A DNA stretch of 64,000 nucleotides from assembly GCF_026586665.1 (NCBI RefSeq), contig NZ_JAODIY010000005.1, positions 154,298-218,297 on the forward strand. Reading direction: 5' to 3'. Below are positions 17,529 through 27,211 of this stretch, one piece after another. The position numbers were made by a program, and so were the translations under genes. Source of the DNA: Halovenus rubra (lineage in GTDB: Archaea; Halobacteriota; Halobacteria; Halobacteriales; Haloarculaceae). The number at the start of each line of letters is the position of its first letter. Positions within the stretch are counted from its first letter, which is position 1. The notes below the pieces were generated by a model. It was given only the letters and a program-made list of their open reading frames with translations, was not told where the DNA came from and did not search any database.

Positions 17529-18839
17529 ATGAATACTGTTGATGTCGGAGAGAGTCTGACGTATGGGTTCAAATTATTTGTCTATCTCCTTGGAATCGCC
17601 GTAGTTGGTGGTGGTGGGATGGCACTTGGCGGCGCGCTCGCCGGTCCCGAAATTATCGATGGGACAGTGACAGATAATCTCAGCTCACCCGAGTTATTGG
17701 GTGGAGCCGTACTCGGCATACTCGGGCTGACTGTCTGGCTTTCGGGCTCGCTTGGACTGACCTACAAACTCCTCGCCGACGCAGTTCAACGGGGAACCCC
17801 TGCTGCAACAGACCTGACTGCTGACTCACAAGAAACTAATCAGAAGCCGACGGTTCAACGACCGCCCGAACCAGTAGGACCGTCGCCGGGCGAGCAGGCA
17901 GCCCGTCAGTTCGGCCGCGGTTCGACCGTTCCAAGCGCCGCCAACGTTCCGGACAGAGCACGACACCCAGTTGCTGAATCTGACTCGGGGACGGCCCAGA
18001 CGACCGAGAAGCAGCCTGTGGACACCACCACTCAGCCTCCTGAGCCGGCCGTAGAGACCGAGTCGCCAGACGAGACCGGTGTCACTGAGGATAACTCACC
18101 GACAAAACCCGAGTCAACACCCAACGAACCACCGACCGATGGAGACGACTCGACGACAGAACAACAGCCGGCGACCGATGTCACTGAGTCGATGGCTGCT
18201 GACAGCACGGACAGTGCTGTCGCTGAGGATAGTCCTTCTCAGACAACAAAACGGGAGTCCGACGACGCGTCGGCTAGTCCGGGTGACCCGAAACTCTTCG
18301 ATGAGAGTGAGGAAGCCCCAGAAGAGAGACCGGACACGGCTGAGACTGAAGACACAACCGGCGAAACGGACGACGCCTCAACGGAACGGACGGCAGAGGA
18401 AATTGCGTTCGGTACGGGTGAAAAACCAGCTTCCGAGGTGCCAGCGACACAGGAAGCAGGTCCCGACTCGGCTGACCAGTCTACGCCGGAACACGCCGAC
18501 GACAATGAACGTGACACGCCGACGGAAACTGGCTCTATTCCCCCCTACGAAGAGATGGATGAATCTGAGCTGGCAGAGTCTAGTGAACACGAGTCTATCC
18601 GGCAGGAGACTGACTCCACACAGGGAGCCAACAGTAAAACCGAGGACGAATCGGATGCTGAGAACGGTTCCGTAGATTCAGATACTCTGCTTTCGCCTTC
18701 TCATAGCGAGGACGACCAAACCGAGACGCCCAAACCAGAGGTGGGAGACGATGCTGACGAAACCGACGAGCACGCCGAGGACACAAACAGTGATGATGCC
18801 GACGATAACTCCGACACCGGAATGGACCCACTTTCCTGA
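17529..18839 (+). CDS. Membrane-anchored protein with long acidic disordered tail
   Basis: A 436-residue protein of unknown function. Residues 1-95 contain two hydrophobic helices (about 13-37 and 58-80) separated by a short loop. Everything from about residue 95 onward is low complexity, rich in Asp, Glu, Thr, Ser and Pro, with almost no hydrophobic residues, and is surely disordered in the cytoplasm or outside. The gene sits between ipk and cheF on the same strand, in a cluster of core isoprenoid genes. The tail may tether or crowd partners; nothing catalytic is seen. Confidence 0.8.
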   Translation: MNTVDVGESLTYGFKLFVYLLGIAVVGGGGMALGGALAGPEIIDGTVTDNLSSPELLGGAVLGILGLTVWLSGSLGLTYKLLADAVQRGTPAATDLTADSQETNQKPTVQRPPEPVGPSPGEQAARQFGRGSTVPSAANVPDRARHPVAESDSGTAQTTEKQPVDTTTQPPEPAVETESPDETGVTEDNSPTKPESTPNEPPTDGDDSTTEQQPATDVTESMAADSTDSAVAEDSPSQTTKRESDDASASPGDPKLFDESEEAPEERPDTAETEDTTGETDDASTERTAEEIAFGTGEKPASEVPATQEAGPDSADQSTPEHADDNERDTPTETGSIPPYEEMDESELAESSEHESIRQETDSTQGANSKTEDESDAENGSVDSDTLLSPSHSEDDQTETPKPEVGDDADETDEHAEDTNSDDADDNSDTGMDPLS

Positions 18840-18923
18840 CCCCATCGAAACGGCGCGGTAAGCAACGAGTCACAAAGGTTGAAGATGGTCCTGGCCTTAC
18901 GGTTCTGGTAGACAATATACTCA

Positions 18924-19796
18924 ATGTCATCAGTGCTTGCGGATTTTGTGGCCCACTTTACGTCCGAGACAGCCGACTGGGACGACCCAACAGAGGGACG
19001 TATCTTGTTGAGTGAATCACAGCTTGTCTTGGCCAAAGACGAAGAACAAAAAGAAGTAATTGGGCTAGACCAGGTGTTCGATATCAATACGGAGACAACG
19101 CCGAAGTTTGTTGAGCCGATGCCGGGACGACCGGTAACTGTCGCCTATCAGAGCGGAAATAACCGTGTAACTGCCGTTGTTTCCGCAGATAAGACGACGA
19201 GCAAAAAATTCGAGACAGTGTTGTTCAAAGGGTTACTTAGCGGGACCTACATGGTGCTCAAACATCCAGCGAAAGTTGGTGGGCGTGTCATGGACACAGA
19301 GTTTCAGGGGGGTATCATGGGGCTGTCGACAAATGCTGTCACGTTCGAAATTGATGAGGGACCGGTGACGATTCCGTTAGACAGTGTCGTAGATTTCTCC
19401 CGTGAACAGCGGACTGTCAACGGTGAAAACCGGCCGGTGCTCGTAGTTAGTCACATGGATAACGGCGAAGCACTCGAAACCGTCGCAGCGAGCGACTCAT
19501 CGCGGATTCTGTCGATTCTTGGTCGATATTTCAGGGGTACATACGAAGAGTTGCTCGCCTCGCTCCAGCAAATATCACTCTCAAATGCCGAGACGGAGGC
19601 GTTGACAACTATCTACTCAACTGGAGATATGGATGTCTCACTGCCAAGCGTTCTGGGGATGGACCCAAAGAAGGTAAAACGCGTGTTACACTCACTGCAC
19701 GATAATGGCCTCATCGAAGCGGGCGAGAATGGTCCGGTGTTGACTGCCAAAGGCCAGATTGTTGTCAACGAATATCTCGAACGAGTCAACGAGTAG
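18924..19796 (+). CDS. cheF: Taxis protein CheF
   Basis: A 290-residue protein matching archaeal CheF (formerly DUF439). The N-terminal domain runs from [19 protein letters not shown] to about residue 200. It is followed by a C-terminal winged-helix-like segment with [20 protein letters not shown] near residues 245-265. CheF bridges the chemotaxis proteins CheY, CheD and CheC2 to the archaellum motor. Normally cheF genes lie in or near the che/arl cluster. Here it stands alone between an acidic membrane protein and RNase J. A second copy may exist outside the window. Confidence 0.88.
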   Translation: MSSVLADFVAHFTSETADWDDPTEGRILLSESQLVLAKDEEQKEVIGLDQVFDINTETTPKFVEPMPGRPVTVAYQSGNNRVTAVVSADKTTSKKFETVLFKGLLSGTYMVLKHPAKVGGRVMDTEFQGGIMGLSTNAVTFEIDEGPVTIPLDSVVDFSREQRTVNGENRPVLVVSHMDNGEALETVAASDSSRILSILGRYFRGTYEELLASLQQISLSNAETEALTTIYSTGDMDVSLPSVLGMDPKKVKRVLHSLHDNGLIEAGENGPVLTAKGQIVVNEYLERVNE

Positions 19797-19844
19797 CGCC
19801 GCGCTCCCGCCTGCTTTCGGGCACTGGGATTCCAACCAACGTTC

Positions 19845-19850
19845 TTTTAA
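19845..19850 (+). promoter_or_regulatory. TATA box before the RNase J leader
   Basis: TTTTAA in the cheF-rnj gap. Transcription would begin about 19872-19877, just before the first strong hairpin of the leader and 190 bases before the RNase J start. Confidence 0.5.
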
Positions 19851-19871
19851 GGCTTGCGGTAGCATATACGC

Positions 19872-20060
19872 GTATCCGAGCGAACGGTCGCCCCGGGAAA
19901 CGATACGGGCGACCGGCGTGCCGCCGGAAGACGACGTGCTTGGCCGTTTGGCCAGCACGCCAGACGGTGGCCGACCGACAGAGTCGGGACTCCACACGAC
20001 CGGAGAGACGGTCGTGCTGGCAGTCGCCGGGCCACCCGGGAGACGACCGCCTCGGCGTAA
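19872..20060 (+). ncRNA. Structured RNA: RNase J 5' leader or independent small RNA
   Basis: About 190 GC-rich noncoding bases fold into consecutive strong hairpins. (A) CGGTCGCCC 19885-19893 pairs perfectly with 19907-19915. (B) GCCGCC 19920-19925 pairs with 19966-19971; a 9/6-base internal loop separates it from an upper stem 19935-19945/19950-19959 with one bulge. (C) CACGACCG 19995-20002 pairs perfectly with 20009-20016, extended below by GACTCCA with two single-base bulges. (D) CCGGG 20027-20031 pairs with 20035-20039. Hairpin B, with an internal loop and ACA at 19978, and a second ACA at 20061-20063, recall H/ACA guide RNAs, but no target was established. It could equally be an autoregulatory leader of the RNase J mRNA. 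No known RNA family signature (SRP, RNase P) is seen. Confidence 0.5.
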
Positions 20061-20064
20061 CACA

Positions 20065-21411
20065 ATGGAAATCGAAATCGCAACAATCGGCGGTTACGAA
20101 GCGGTTGGACGCCAGATGACGGCAGTCCGAGCAGGTGACGATGTCGTCATTTTCGACATGGGTCTTAACCTCTCGAAGGTACTGATTCACGACAACGTTG
20201 AAACCGAGCGAATGCACTCGCTTGACCTCATCGACATGGGTGCGATTCCGGATGACCGCGTCATGTCCGATCTCGAAGGCGACGTTAAAGCAATCGTCCC
20301 CACCCACGGCCACCTCGACCACATCGGTGCAATCTCGAAGCTAGCTCACCGGTACGACGCGCCAATCGTCGCATCGCCGTTCACGATTGAACTGGTCAAA
20401 CAAGGGATTCAAAGCGAGGAGAAGTTCGGCGTCGAGAACGACCTCGTCAAGATGGAAGCCGGCGAGACGATGCGTATCGGTGACCACAACGAACTTGAAT
20501 TCGTCAACGTCACTCACTCTATCATCGATGCAATCAATCCGGTGCTTCACACACCCGAAGGGTCGATTGTTTATGGACTCGACAAACGTATCGACCACAC
20601 GCCAGTCATCGGCGACCCTATCGACATGGAGCGGTTCCGTGAGATTGGCCGCGAGGATAACGGTGTCCTCTGTTATATCGAGGACTGTACGAACGCTGGA
20701 AAGAAAGGACGCACCCCGAGCGAGGCGACTGCTCGTCGCCACCTCAAAGATGTCATGTACAGCGTTGAGGATTACGACGGCGGTATCGTCGCGACGACGT
20801 TCTCCTCGCACATTGCCCGCGTGAAGTCCCTCGTCGAGTTCGCCGACGACATCGGACGCCAGCCCGTTTTGCTTGGGCGGTCGATGGAAAAATACTCCGG
20901 CACCGCTGAACGACTCGACTTCGTTGATTTCCCCGAGGACCTCGGGATGTACGGCCACCGCAAATCCGTCGACCGGACGTTCAAGCGAATCATGAACGAG
21001 GGCAAAGAGGACTTCTTGCCCATCGTGACCGGTCATCAGGGAGAACCACGAGCGATGCTGACCCGGATGGGCCGGGGCGAAACGCCGTTCGAACTCGATG
21101 ATGGCGACAAGGTCATATTCTCTGCCCGCGTGATTCCTGAACCGACCAACGAGGGACAGCGCTACCAGTCTGAGAAACTCCTCAGTATGCAGGGTGCACG
21201 CATCTACGACGACATCCACGTTTCGGGCCACCTCAACCGCGAGGGCCACTACCAGATGCTTGACGCGCTCCAGCCCCAGCATATTGTCCCGGCACATCAA
21301 GACCTCTCTGGTTTCTCCTCGTACGTCGACCTCGCGGAAGACGAGGGCTACAAAACAGGTCGTGACCTCCACATCTCACGCAACGGGCAGATGATTCAGC
21401 TGGTCGAGTAA
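20065..21411 (+). CDS. rnj: Archaeal RNase J (beta-CASP metallo-beta-lactamase nuclease)
   Basis: A 448-residue protein with the metallo-beta-lactamase signature THGHLDHIG near residue 77 and beta-CASP motifs downstream: [19 protein letters not shown], and the terminal IVPAHQDL. It is a 5'-3' exoribonuclease that acts in mRNA and rRNA processing and decay. ATG 20065 starts directly with the family N-terminus; the open frame upstream runs through the structured leader and is not coding-like. IdsA follows after 3 bases, so the two are an operon, an arrangement I recall from other haloarchaea. Confidence 0.92.
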   Translation: MEIEIATIGGYEAVGRQMTAVRAGDDVVIFDMGLNLSKVLIHDNVETERMHSLDLIDMGAIPDDRVMSDLEGDVKAIVPTHGHLDHIGAISKLAHRYDAPIVASPFTIELVKQGIQSEEKFGVENDLVKMEAGETMRIGDHNELEFVNVTHSIIDAINPVLHTPEGSIVYGLDKRIDHTPVIGDPIDMERFREIGREDNGVLCYIEDCTNAGKKGRTPSEATARRHLKDVMYSVEDYDGGIVATTFSSHIARVKSLVEFADDIGRQPVLLGRSMEKYSGTAERLDFVDFPEDLGMYGHRKSVDRTFKRIMNEGKEDFLPIVTGHQGEPRAMLTRMGRGETPFELDDGDKVIFSARVIPEPTNEGQRYQSEKLLSMQGARIYDDIHVSGHLNREGHYQMLDALQPQHIVPAHQDLSGFSSYVDLAEDEGYKTGRDLHISRNGQMIQLVE

Positions 21412-21414
21412 ACG

Positions 21415-22449
21415 ATGACACGACAGCAGGCAGTCGAAGGCACTATTGCACGGTGTCGACAGCAGGTCAACGATGCAATTCAGGAGGACCTCCCGGTTTC
21501 ACAGCCCGAACGGCTCTACGAGGCGTCACGATATCTTCTCGATGCCGGCGGGAAGCGGCTGCGCCCGACAATTCTCCTCCTTTCGGCTGACTCGCTTGCT
21601 GATGCAGTCCCCGACGCGAAACCGTACCGTCAGTTCCCGGCTGCTGACAGCAAGCAGGTCGATGTACTTTCGGCCGCGGTCAGTATTGAGATCATCCAGT
21701 CGTTTACTCTCATCCACGACGACATCATGGACGACGACGACATGCGTCGCGGTGTCCCGGCTGTCCACCGCGAGTACGATGTGTCAACAGCAATCCTTGC
21801 TGGTGACACGCTTTACTCGACGGCCTTCGAGAATATTCTTCGGACCGGTGCACCGCCAGACAGGTCAGTGCGGGCACTCTCAGAACTTGCGACAACCTGT
21901 ACCGAAATCTGCGAGGGTCAATCGCTCGATATTGAGTTCGAGAGCAGGGGCCATGTCACGCCCGAGGAGTATTTGGAGATGGTCGAACTAAAGACGGCGG
22001 TACTGTACGCCGCTGCAGCCTCCATCCCGGCAGTATTGTTGGGATACAACGATGCAGTCGACCCACTACACAGCTATGGGCTTGATATCGGCCGGGCCTT
22101 CCAGATTCAGGACGACCTGCTGGATTTGACGACGCCAACAGAGAAACTCGGCAAACAACGGGGAAGCGACCTTGTCGAGAACAAACAGACGCTCATTACT
22201 GTCCACGCGCGACAGCAAGGCGTTGACGTGGATTCGCTTGTCGAATCGGATTCCGTTGATGAGGTCTCAGAGGCAGAAATTGTAGAGGCTGTCGGCGTAC
22301 TCGAAGACGCTGGCAGCATCGAGTATGCCCGCCAGACAGCTCGTGACTTCGTTCAAAGCGGAAAGGAACGGCTCGATGTTCTCCCCGATAACGAGGCTCG
22401 TGAGCGTCTTTTCGACATCGCTGACTATCTGGTCGAGCGAGACTACTGA
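21415..22449 (+). CDS. idsA: Geranylgeranyl/farnesyl diphosphate synthase
   Basis: A 344-residue trans-prenyltransferase. The first Asp-rich motif DDIMDDDDMRRG lies near residue 103 and the second, FQIQDDLLD, near residue 228; GGKRLRPTI lies near the N-terminus. It condenses isopentenyl diphosphate with allylic diphosphates to make the C20 chains of archaeal ether lipids and precursors of carotenoids and menaquinone. It is co-transcribed with RNase J and fed by the mevalonate kinase/ipk pair 5 kb upstream. Confidence 0.93.
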   Translation: MTRQQAVEGTIARCRQQVNDAIQEDLPVSQPERLYEASRYLLDAGGKRLRPTILLLSADSLADAVPDAKPYRQFPAADSKQVDVLSAAVSIEIIQSFTLIHDDIMDDDDMRRGVPAVHREYDVSTAILAGDTLYSTAFENILRTGAPPDRSVRALSELATTCTEICEGQSLDIEFESRGHVTPEEYLEMVELKTAVLYAAAASIPAVLLGYNDAVDPLHSYGLDIGRAFQIQDDLLDLTTPTEKLGKQRGSDLVENKQTLITVHARQQGVDVDSLVESDSVDEVSEAEIVEAVGVLEDAGSIEYARQTARDFVQSGKERLDVLPDNEARERLFDIADYLVERDY

Positions 22450-22518
22450 CAGACCTCCGTGAGCCCGAACTGAACGCGTCGGGGCACTTTTATCAGCACG
22501 CCTCCGAACAACGCGGTA

Positions 22519-23307
22519 ATGGAGACAATCGAGTACGAGATTCACGACCAGCGAGCGACAATCACAATTACGAACCCTGAGCTTCGAAACGCGCTGACTC
22601 TCGATACAGCAACTGCGATATCTGATGCGCTGGCTCAAATCGAGGATAGCAACGCCCGCTGTGTCGTCTTGCAGGGCTCGTCAGGGACGTTCTGTGCTGG
22701 TGGCGACATTGAACTGATGATGGAAGGGTTGACCAGCGAACGCGATACTGCAGAACTCATGGAGGAAGCGGCCTACCCCATCAACCGAACCGTCCAACGT
22801 GTCTATGAGTGTCCGCTGCCGACAATAGCGAAAGTCGATGGGGCGGCGTTTGGTGCCGGCGCATCGCTGGCAATCGCCTGTGATGTCGTGCTCGCGAGCG
22901 AACAGGCAACCATGAGTTTCGGCTTCCGTCGCGTTGGTCTGTCGGTCGACTCAGGAACCTCGTATCTCCTGCCGCGGATCGTCGGCGAGAGTACTGCAAA
23001 GGACCTCGTTTACTCAGGCGACCTGCTCGATGCAGCCGAGGCAGCAGAGTTAGGACTGTTCAACCGCGTCTACCCGACCGACACGTTCGATGAGAAGGCA
23101 AACCAGTACGTCGAGAACGTCACAACAGGTCCAACAGTGGGATTAAAACACTCGAAACAGCTCCTCCAGCGTGGACTTGACCGTTCCTTTGAGGAAGTAA
23201 TTGATGCCGAAGTGGATGCTATCGAGACCGCATTCCAGACCGACGATTTCGCCGAAGGCGTCGAGTCGTTCCTCGACGAAAGCACGCCGACGTTTGAGGG
23301 AGAGTAG
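22519..23307 (+). CDS. Enoyl-CoA hydratase/isomerase family protein
   Basis: A 262-residue crotonase. Its oxyanion-hole motifs are GTFCAGGDIEL near residue 57 and DGAAFGAGASLA near residue 107. The active-site loop LSVDSGTSYLLPRIVG carries no obvious catalytic Glu at the standard position, so it may be an isomerase-type or ligase-type member. It starts 69 bases after idsA with its own upstream AT-poor gap. It is a paralogue of the crotonase at 13595. Substrate unknown. Confidence 0.87.
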   Translation: METIEYEIHDQRATITITNPELRNALTLDTATAISDALAQIEDSNARCVVLQGSSGTFCAGGDIELMMEGLTSERDTAELMEEAAYPINRTVQRVYECPLPTIAKVDGAAFGAGASLAIACDVVLASEQATMSFGFRRVGLSVDSGTSYLLPRIVGESTAKDLVYSGDLLDAAEAAELGLFNRVYPTDTFDEKANQYVENVTTGPTVGLKHSKQLLQRGLDRSFEEVIDAEVDAIETAFQTDDFAEGVESFLDESTPTFEGE

Positions 23308-23325
23308 CTCTGACCTGTGTCGCCG

Positions 23326-23604
23326 TTATAGCTTGTTTTCTGCGTCTTCGGCGAGTTCTTTCATCCGCTTGCCGACACGCCCAGCGTCGGAAAACTCGTC
23401 GTCGCTCATCGCGTTTGCGAGGGCGTTTCCGAGCACGAAAACAGCATGCTTGTGTTCGCTTTTGGACATATGAACGTCGTCCGGGGTAACTTCAATTTCG
23501 TCGTACTGGTCAAAGAGAGTATCGTCTGTGGTCTCAAGGCTGTCGAAGTACTCCATGATGATGACCATCTGCTCGTGGAGTTCTAGCAGTTCGTCCTTGT
23601 GCAT
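23326..23604 (-). CDS. UPF0058 family protein
   Basis: A 92-residue acidic, all-helical protein matching the archaeal UPF0058 family: MHKDELLELHEQMVIIMEYF at the N-terminus and a conserved DDVHMSKSEHKHAVFVLG segment. The function is unknown. ATG 23604 was chosen over TTG 23616 because a CTTTATTG TATA box lies 22-28 bases upstream, giving a leaderless transcript. It is convergent with the crotonase. Confidence 0.8.
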   Translation of the reverse strand: MHKDELLELHEQMVIIMEYFDSLETTDDTLFDQYDEIEVTPDDVHMSKSEHKHAVFVLGNALANAMSDDEFSDAGRVGKRMKELAEDAENKL

Positions 23605-23705
23605 TGTTGTATCCAATAAAGAGGTATCGGTTCAAGTATGTTTGGTCTTTGCTCGAACCGTACTCAGAAGGCTGTTCGCGGCCAAACCGAGTGCAACTCG
23701 AAGAG

Positions 23706-23921
23706 CTAGAAGACGTACTCGTCGTCGTGGCCCATCATACCGTCATCTTCATACCCAGGTTCATCTTCATCGTCGACTGGGCCGCTCGTCTTGTAGGCTT
23801 TCACGCCAGTGGCGACCAGTTCCTCGATAGCTTCCTCACGGTTGAGGAACTCTCCCTCGTCGACGAGCTGGGTGATCTGCATTTCGAGGTGCTCCGGGAT
23901 AGTAATCTCTACCTTTGGCAT
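23706..23921 (-). CDS. Ribbon-helix-helix (CopG-like) DNA-binding protein
   Basis: A 71-residue protein. Residues 1-45 form a ribbon-helix-helix: strand MPKVEITIPEHLE, helix MQITQLVDEGEF, then LNREEAIEELVATGVKA. The tail is acidic and disordered. RHH dimers bind operators. No toxin or obvious target gene lies beside it, and the closest genes are UPF0058 (same strand) and menF (divergent). Small haloarchaeal RHH proteins of this length are common and mostly uncharacterised. Confidence 0.75.
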   Translation of the reverse strand: MPKVEITIPEHLEMQITQLVDEGEFLNREEAIEELVATGVKAYKTSGPVDDEDEPGYEDDGMMGHDDEYVF

Positions 23922-24111
23922 CTAACGTGCGACTCTTTGCCTGAGGTGTATTTAAAACTAACGGGGAGTATCATTTGCAACAGTAGACTAACTCCTTCCG
24001 GGTCTTGTTCGTGTTCTGTCGCCGTTTTTTCGAGTTTCCCTTGCTGGACTCTGGTTGTCCCTCGAAGCCAATAGTCAGGCTCAAAGGGCCTGCGTCGTAA
24101 ACCCAACAGAG

Positions 24112-25455
24112 ATGGAGTCTACCCGTGGTGATGAGGTGGCTGCTGGCGAGCCCTGTGTGGTTCAGGGCTGTGCCATCGAGATGCCGTCGCTCCGCTCGGC
24201 GCTGGAACTATTCGACGCGCCACGGACAGGGTGGGTCGCGCCGACAACCTCGGTCGTTGCTGGAGGCACAACTGCGACACTTACCGCAACTGGTGCCTGT
24301 CGGTTTGAGAAACTTCGGACCGATGCCAGGGCGTTGTTCAGACGCGTCGATACACCTGACACGCTTCCTGATGGAGCACGCCCCCGACTGTTTGGCGGCT
24401 TCTCGTTTACCGGAACTGAGAGAGACACGAATAGAACGATGGAGAATGAACCCTGGGCGGCGTATCCAGACGCACATTTCGTGCTTCCAGCGGTTCAAGT
24501 AAGTGTTACCTCAGATGGAACGTGGCTGACGACGACAGCGCTCGGGGCAGACGCGAAAATGAAAGCCAGCGAGCGACTCACCCGCTGGCGTGACCGTCTC
24601 ACGGCTATCCCCGAGTTCGACCGTGGTAATCCGCCCGGTGTCCAAAGCCAGCAACACACACCGACACTCCCCGGCTGGCGGGACGGCGTCGAGTCTGTCA
24701 TCGACCGAATTGACCGCGGAGCTGTGAAAAAAATCGTTCTAGCAAAAGCGCTGTCTGCGCGTCTTGACCGCGAGCTGAGCGTTGTCGACGTGCTTGCCCG
24801 GCTTGGTGAGTCTTACCCCGGCTGTTACCGATTCCTCTTTGAACCGGCCGGCGGTGCGACTTTCTTCGGGGCAACTCCCGAGCGACTAGTCAGTCTTCGT
24901 GGACGGACTGTCGATACGGAAGCGCTTGCTGGGTCGATTGGCCGTGGCGAAACAGACGATGAGGACGACTGGCTCGAACAAGAACTCCGTAAAAGCGACA
25001 AGAACAATCACGAACACGACTTAGTTGTTGATACGATACACCGGCAACTCGATAGTGTAACCGACAGCGTCGAAACTGGTTCTCGGACCGTTCGAAAACT
25101 ATCAACCGTCCAGCACCTCCAGACACCGATTCGAGGGACACTCGACGGCGATAGACACGTGCTTGAACTGGTCGAACGCCTCCATCCAACGCCCGCAGTC
25201 GGCGGCCTCCCGCCTGTTGGGGCAACCAGAGCTATTGAGGAACTCGAAGGGTTCGACCGCGGCTGGTATGCCTCTCCAGTCGGGTGGATGGACGCAGATG
25301 GCAACGGGACGTTTGTAGTTGCGATACGCTCGGCAGTTGCCAAAGCAACGGAGGTCCGACTGTTCGCTGGTGCAGGTATCGTCTCCGACAGCAATCCAGA
25401 TGAAGAGTGGGATGAACTCCGGTTGAAGTTTCGTCCCATTCTCGATGAGCTATGA
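24112..25455 (+). CDS. menF: Isochorismate synthase
   Basis: A 447-residue chorismate-binding enzyme. Its conserved parts are KIVLAKALSAR near residue 208, FFGATPERLVSL with DTEALAGSIGRG near 250-280, and HPTPAVGGLPP with ASPVGWMDADGNGTFVVAIR near 360-400. It converts chorismate to isochorismate, the entry to menaquinone synthesis. The stop overlaps the menD start by four bases. ATG 24112 was chosen because the longer frame begins with non-family residues and a rare start. Confidence 0.9.
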   Translation: MESTRGDEVAAGEPCVVQGCAIEMPSLRSALELFDAPRTGWVAPTTSVVAGGTTATLTATGACRFEKLRTDARALFRRVDTPDTLPDGARPRLFGGFSFTGTERDTNRTMENEPWAAYPDAHFVLPAVQVSVTSDGTWLTTTALGADAKMKASERLTRWRDRLTAIPEFDRGNPPGVQSQQHTPTLPGWRDGVESVIDRIDRGAVKKIVLAKALSARLDRELSVVDVLARLGESYPGCYRFLFEPAGGATFFGATPERLVSLRGRTVDTEALAGSIGRGETDDEDDWLEQELRKSDKNNHEHDLVVDTIHRQLDSVTDSVETGSRTVRKLSTVQHLQTPIRGTLDGDRHVLELVERLHPTPAVGGLPPVGATRAIEELEGFDRGWYASPVGWMDADGNGTFVVAIRSAVAKATEVRLFAGAGIVSDSNPDEEWDELRLKFRPILDEL

Positions 25456-27200
25456 CCGCGCCAAATCGGAACACGCTCTGGGCTGCAGTGCTTGTTGACG
25501 AACTGTCTGCCTGTGGCGTCGAGGCTGTCTGTCTCTCGCCGGGGTCGCGGTCGACACCGCTGACAGTTGCCTTTGCCAACCACGCTGATATCGAGACGTT
25601 CTCCCACCTTGATGAGCGTTCCAGTGCGTTTTTCGCACTTGGCCGCGCTCGACGGACGGGGACACCGACAGCGTTGGTCTGTACGTCTGGCACTGCAGCG
25701 GCAAACTTTCACCCCGCAATTCTTGAAGCCAGCGAGAGTCGCGTTCCACTCATCGCACTTACTGCAGACAGGCCACCAGAACTCAGAGACAGTGGCGCGA
25801 ACCAGACAACCGACCAACTCAAACTGTACGGTGATGCAGTCCGGTGGTTCAAGGACCTCCCGAAACCCGAACCTGACGACCGGAAACTTCGGTCGCTCCG
25901 CGTGACGGCGGCCCGGGCTGTTGGGGCTGCAAGTGGGATGCCAGCGGGGCCGGTCCACCTGAATGTCCCATTTCGAAAACCGCTAGAACCAACCCCTGTT
26001 GAGGGTGACATCCCGACCAATTTTGCCACGGAGGCTCCGCTGGCCGTCAATGGACGGGACGGTCCGTTTGTGGAAACGACACGGGGACGACAGACTGTCG
26101 ACACAGCGGACCGCGACCGTCTCGCCGCGACGCTTGCCGACACAACGCGCGGTCTTATCGTTTGTGGACCGGCTGACAGCCCGACACCATCCCGTGAGTC
26201 ACTTGCTGCTCTGGCCGGGGCGACCGGCTTCCCAGTCCTTGCAGACCCACTCTCTGGCCATCGATTCAGTCCGACTGTCGACACTGCACCGCTATGTGGC
26301 GGTTACGATTCGTATCTCGACGACACAGACTGGCCGGCACCGGAAGTTGTGCTTCGGTTTGGTGGGTCACCAACATCCAAAACACTCCGGAAATATCTCG
26401 CAGATATTGAGACCAGACAGTTTATTGTCGACCCTGCAGGTCAGTGGCCCGAAGCGGAGTTTACCGCAACAGATCTTGTCGTTGCTGACCCGTCACACCT
26501 TGCTGAGTCACTCGCTGATACTGTCGACAACTCAACAACGGCGTACCGGGACCGATTTGCAGCAGCCGAGCGTCGCTACTGGGACCTTGTCGATGCGGCT
26601 CGCAGTGAACAGTTGTTCGAGGGTGGTGTCGTTGCCTCGGTGGCTGAGAACGCGCCAGACAACGGGACACTATTTGTCTCGAACAGCATGCCGATACGTG
26701 ATCTTGACCGGTTTGGACGACCGCGGGCAATCCCGCTGACGGTCCTTGGTAACCGTGGCGTCAGTGGTATTGACGGCATCATTTCGACGGCACTGGGTGC
26801 GGGCAGTGCGACAGCGACCCCTCTCGTGGTTGTGACGGGTGACCTCGCCTACTACCACGACATGAACGGGCTACTAGCACTTTCCCGCGTTGGCGTCGAT
26901 GCAACGATTGTGCTTATCGACAACGATGGTGGCGGTATCTTCCATAAACTACCAATTGAGGCGTTTGACCCGCCGTTTACTGCGGAGTTCAGAACACCCC
27001 ACGGACTGGACTTTGAGCTAACAGGCGATCTGTACGGGCTTGAATTCTGTCGAACACCCGACGAAGCAAGCTTTGTGTCGGCGTTTCAGAAGTCCCTTGA
27101 CAGAGACGGGACACAGGTACTCTCAGTCGAGGTTGACGGCGAATCTAGTCACCGATTCCGCGAGCGACTCCACGAACGAGTCCAATCTGAGATTCAGTAA
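25452..27200 (+). CDS. menD: SEPHCHC synthase (MenD)
   Basis: A 582-residue thiamine-diphosphate enzyme. Its N-terminal motif is CLSPGSRSTPLTVAFANH, with FALGRARRTGTPTALVCTSGTAAAN next. The cofactor region is GNRGVSGIDGIISTALG near residue 433, with IDNDGGGIFHKLP near residue 490. It combines 2-oxoglutarate and isochorismate in the second committed step of menaquinone synthesis. It is translationally coupled to menF. No other men genes are in the window. Confidence 0.92.
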   Translation: MTAPNRNTLWAAVLVDELSACGVEAVCLSPGSRSTPLTVAFANHADIETFSHLDERSSAFFALGRARRTGTPTALVCTSGTAAANFHPAILEASESRVPLIALTADRPPELRDSGANQTTDQLKLYGDAVRWFKDLPKPEPDDRKLRSLRVTAARAVGAASGMPAGPVHLNVPFRKPLEPTPVEGDIPTNFATEAPLAVNGRDGPFVETTRGRQTVDTADRDRLAATLADTTRGLIVCGPADSPTPSRESLAALAGATGFPVLADPLSGHRFSPTVDTAPLCGGYDSYLDDTDWPAPEVVLRFGGSPTSKTLRKYLADIETRQFIVDPAGQWPEAEFTATDLVVADPSHLAESLADTVDNSTTAYRDRFAAAERRYWDLVDAARSEQLFEGGVVASVAENAPDNGTLFVSNSMPIRDLDRFGRPRAIPLTVLGNRGVSGIDGIISTALGAGSATATPLVVVTGDLAYYHDMNGLLALSRVGVDATIVLIDNDGGGIFHKLPIEAFDPPFTAEFRTPHGLDFELTGDLYGLEFCRTPDEASFVSAFQKSLDRDGTQVLSVEVDGESSHRFRERLHERVQSEIQ

Positions 27201-27211
27201 CGGTGGCCGAC

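Noticed and set aside
18079..18675. Long Arg-rich frame inside the acidic-tail gene
   Set aside because: It is the frame-shifted shadow of an Asp/Glu/Thr-rich coding region, a known effect of haloarchaeal codon use.
19872..20064. Naming the RNase J leader as a definite H/ACA guide RNA
   Set aside because: The loop B pocket to ACA distance (about 18 bases) is longer than the usual 14-16, and pairing tests against helix 69 and peptidyl-transferase-region 23S sequences from memory gave no convincing target.
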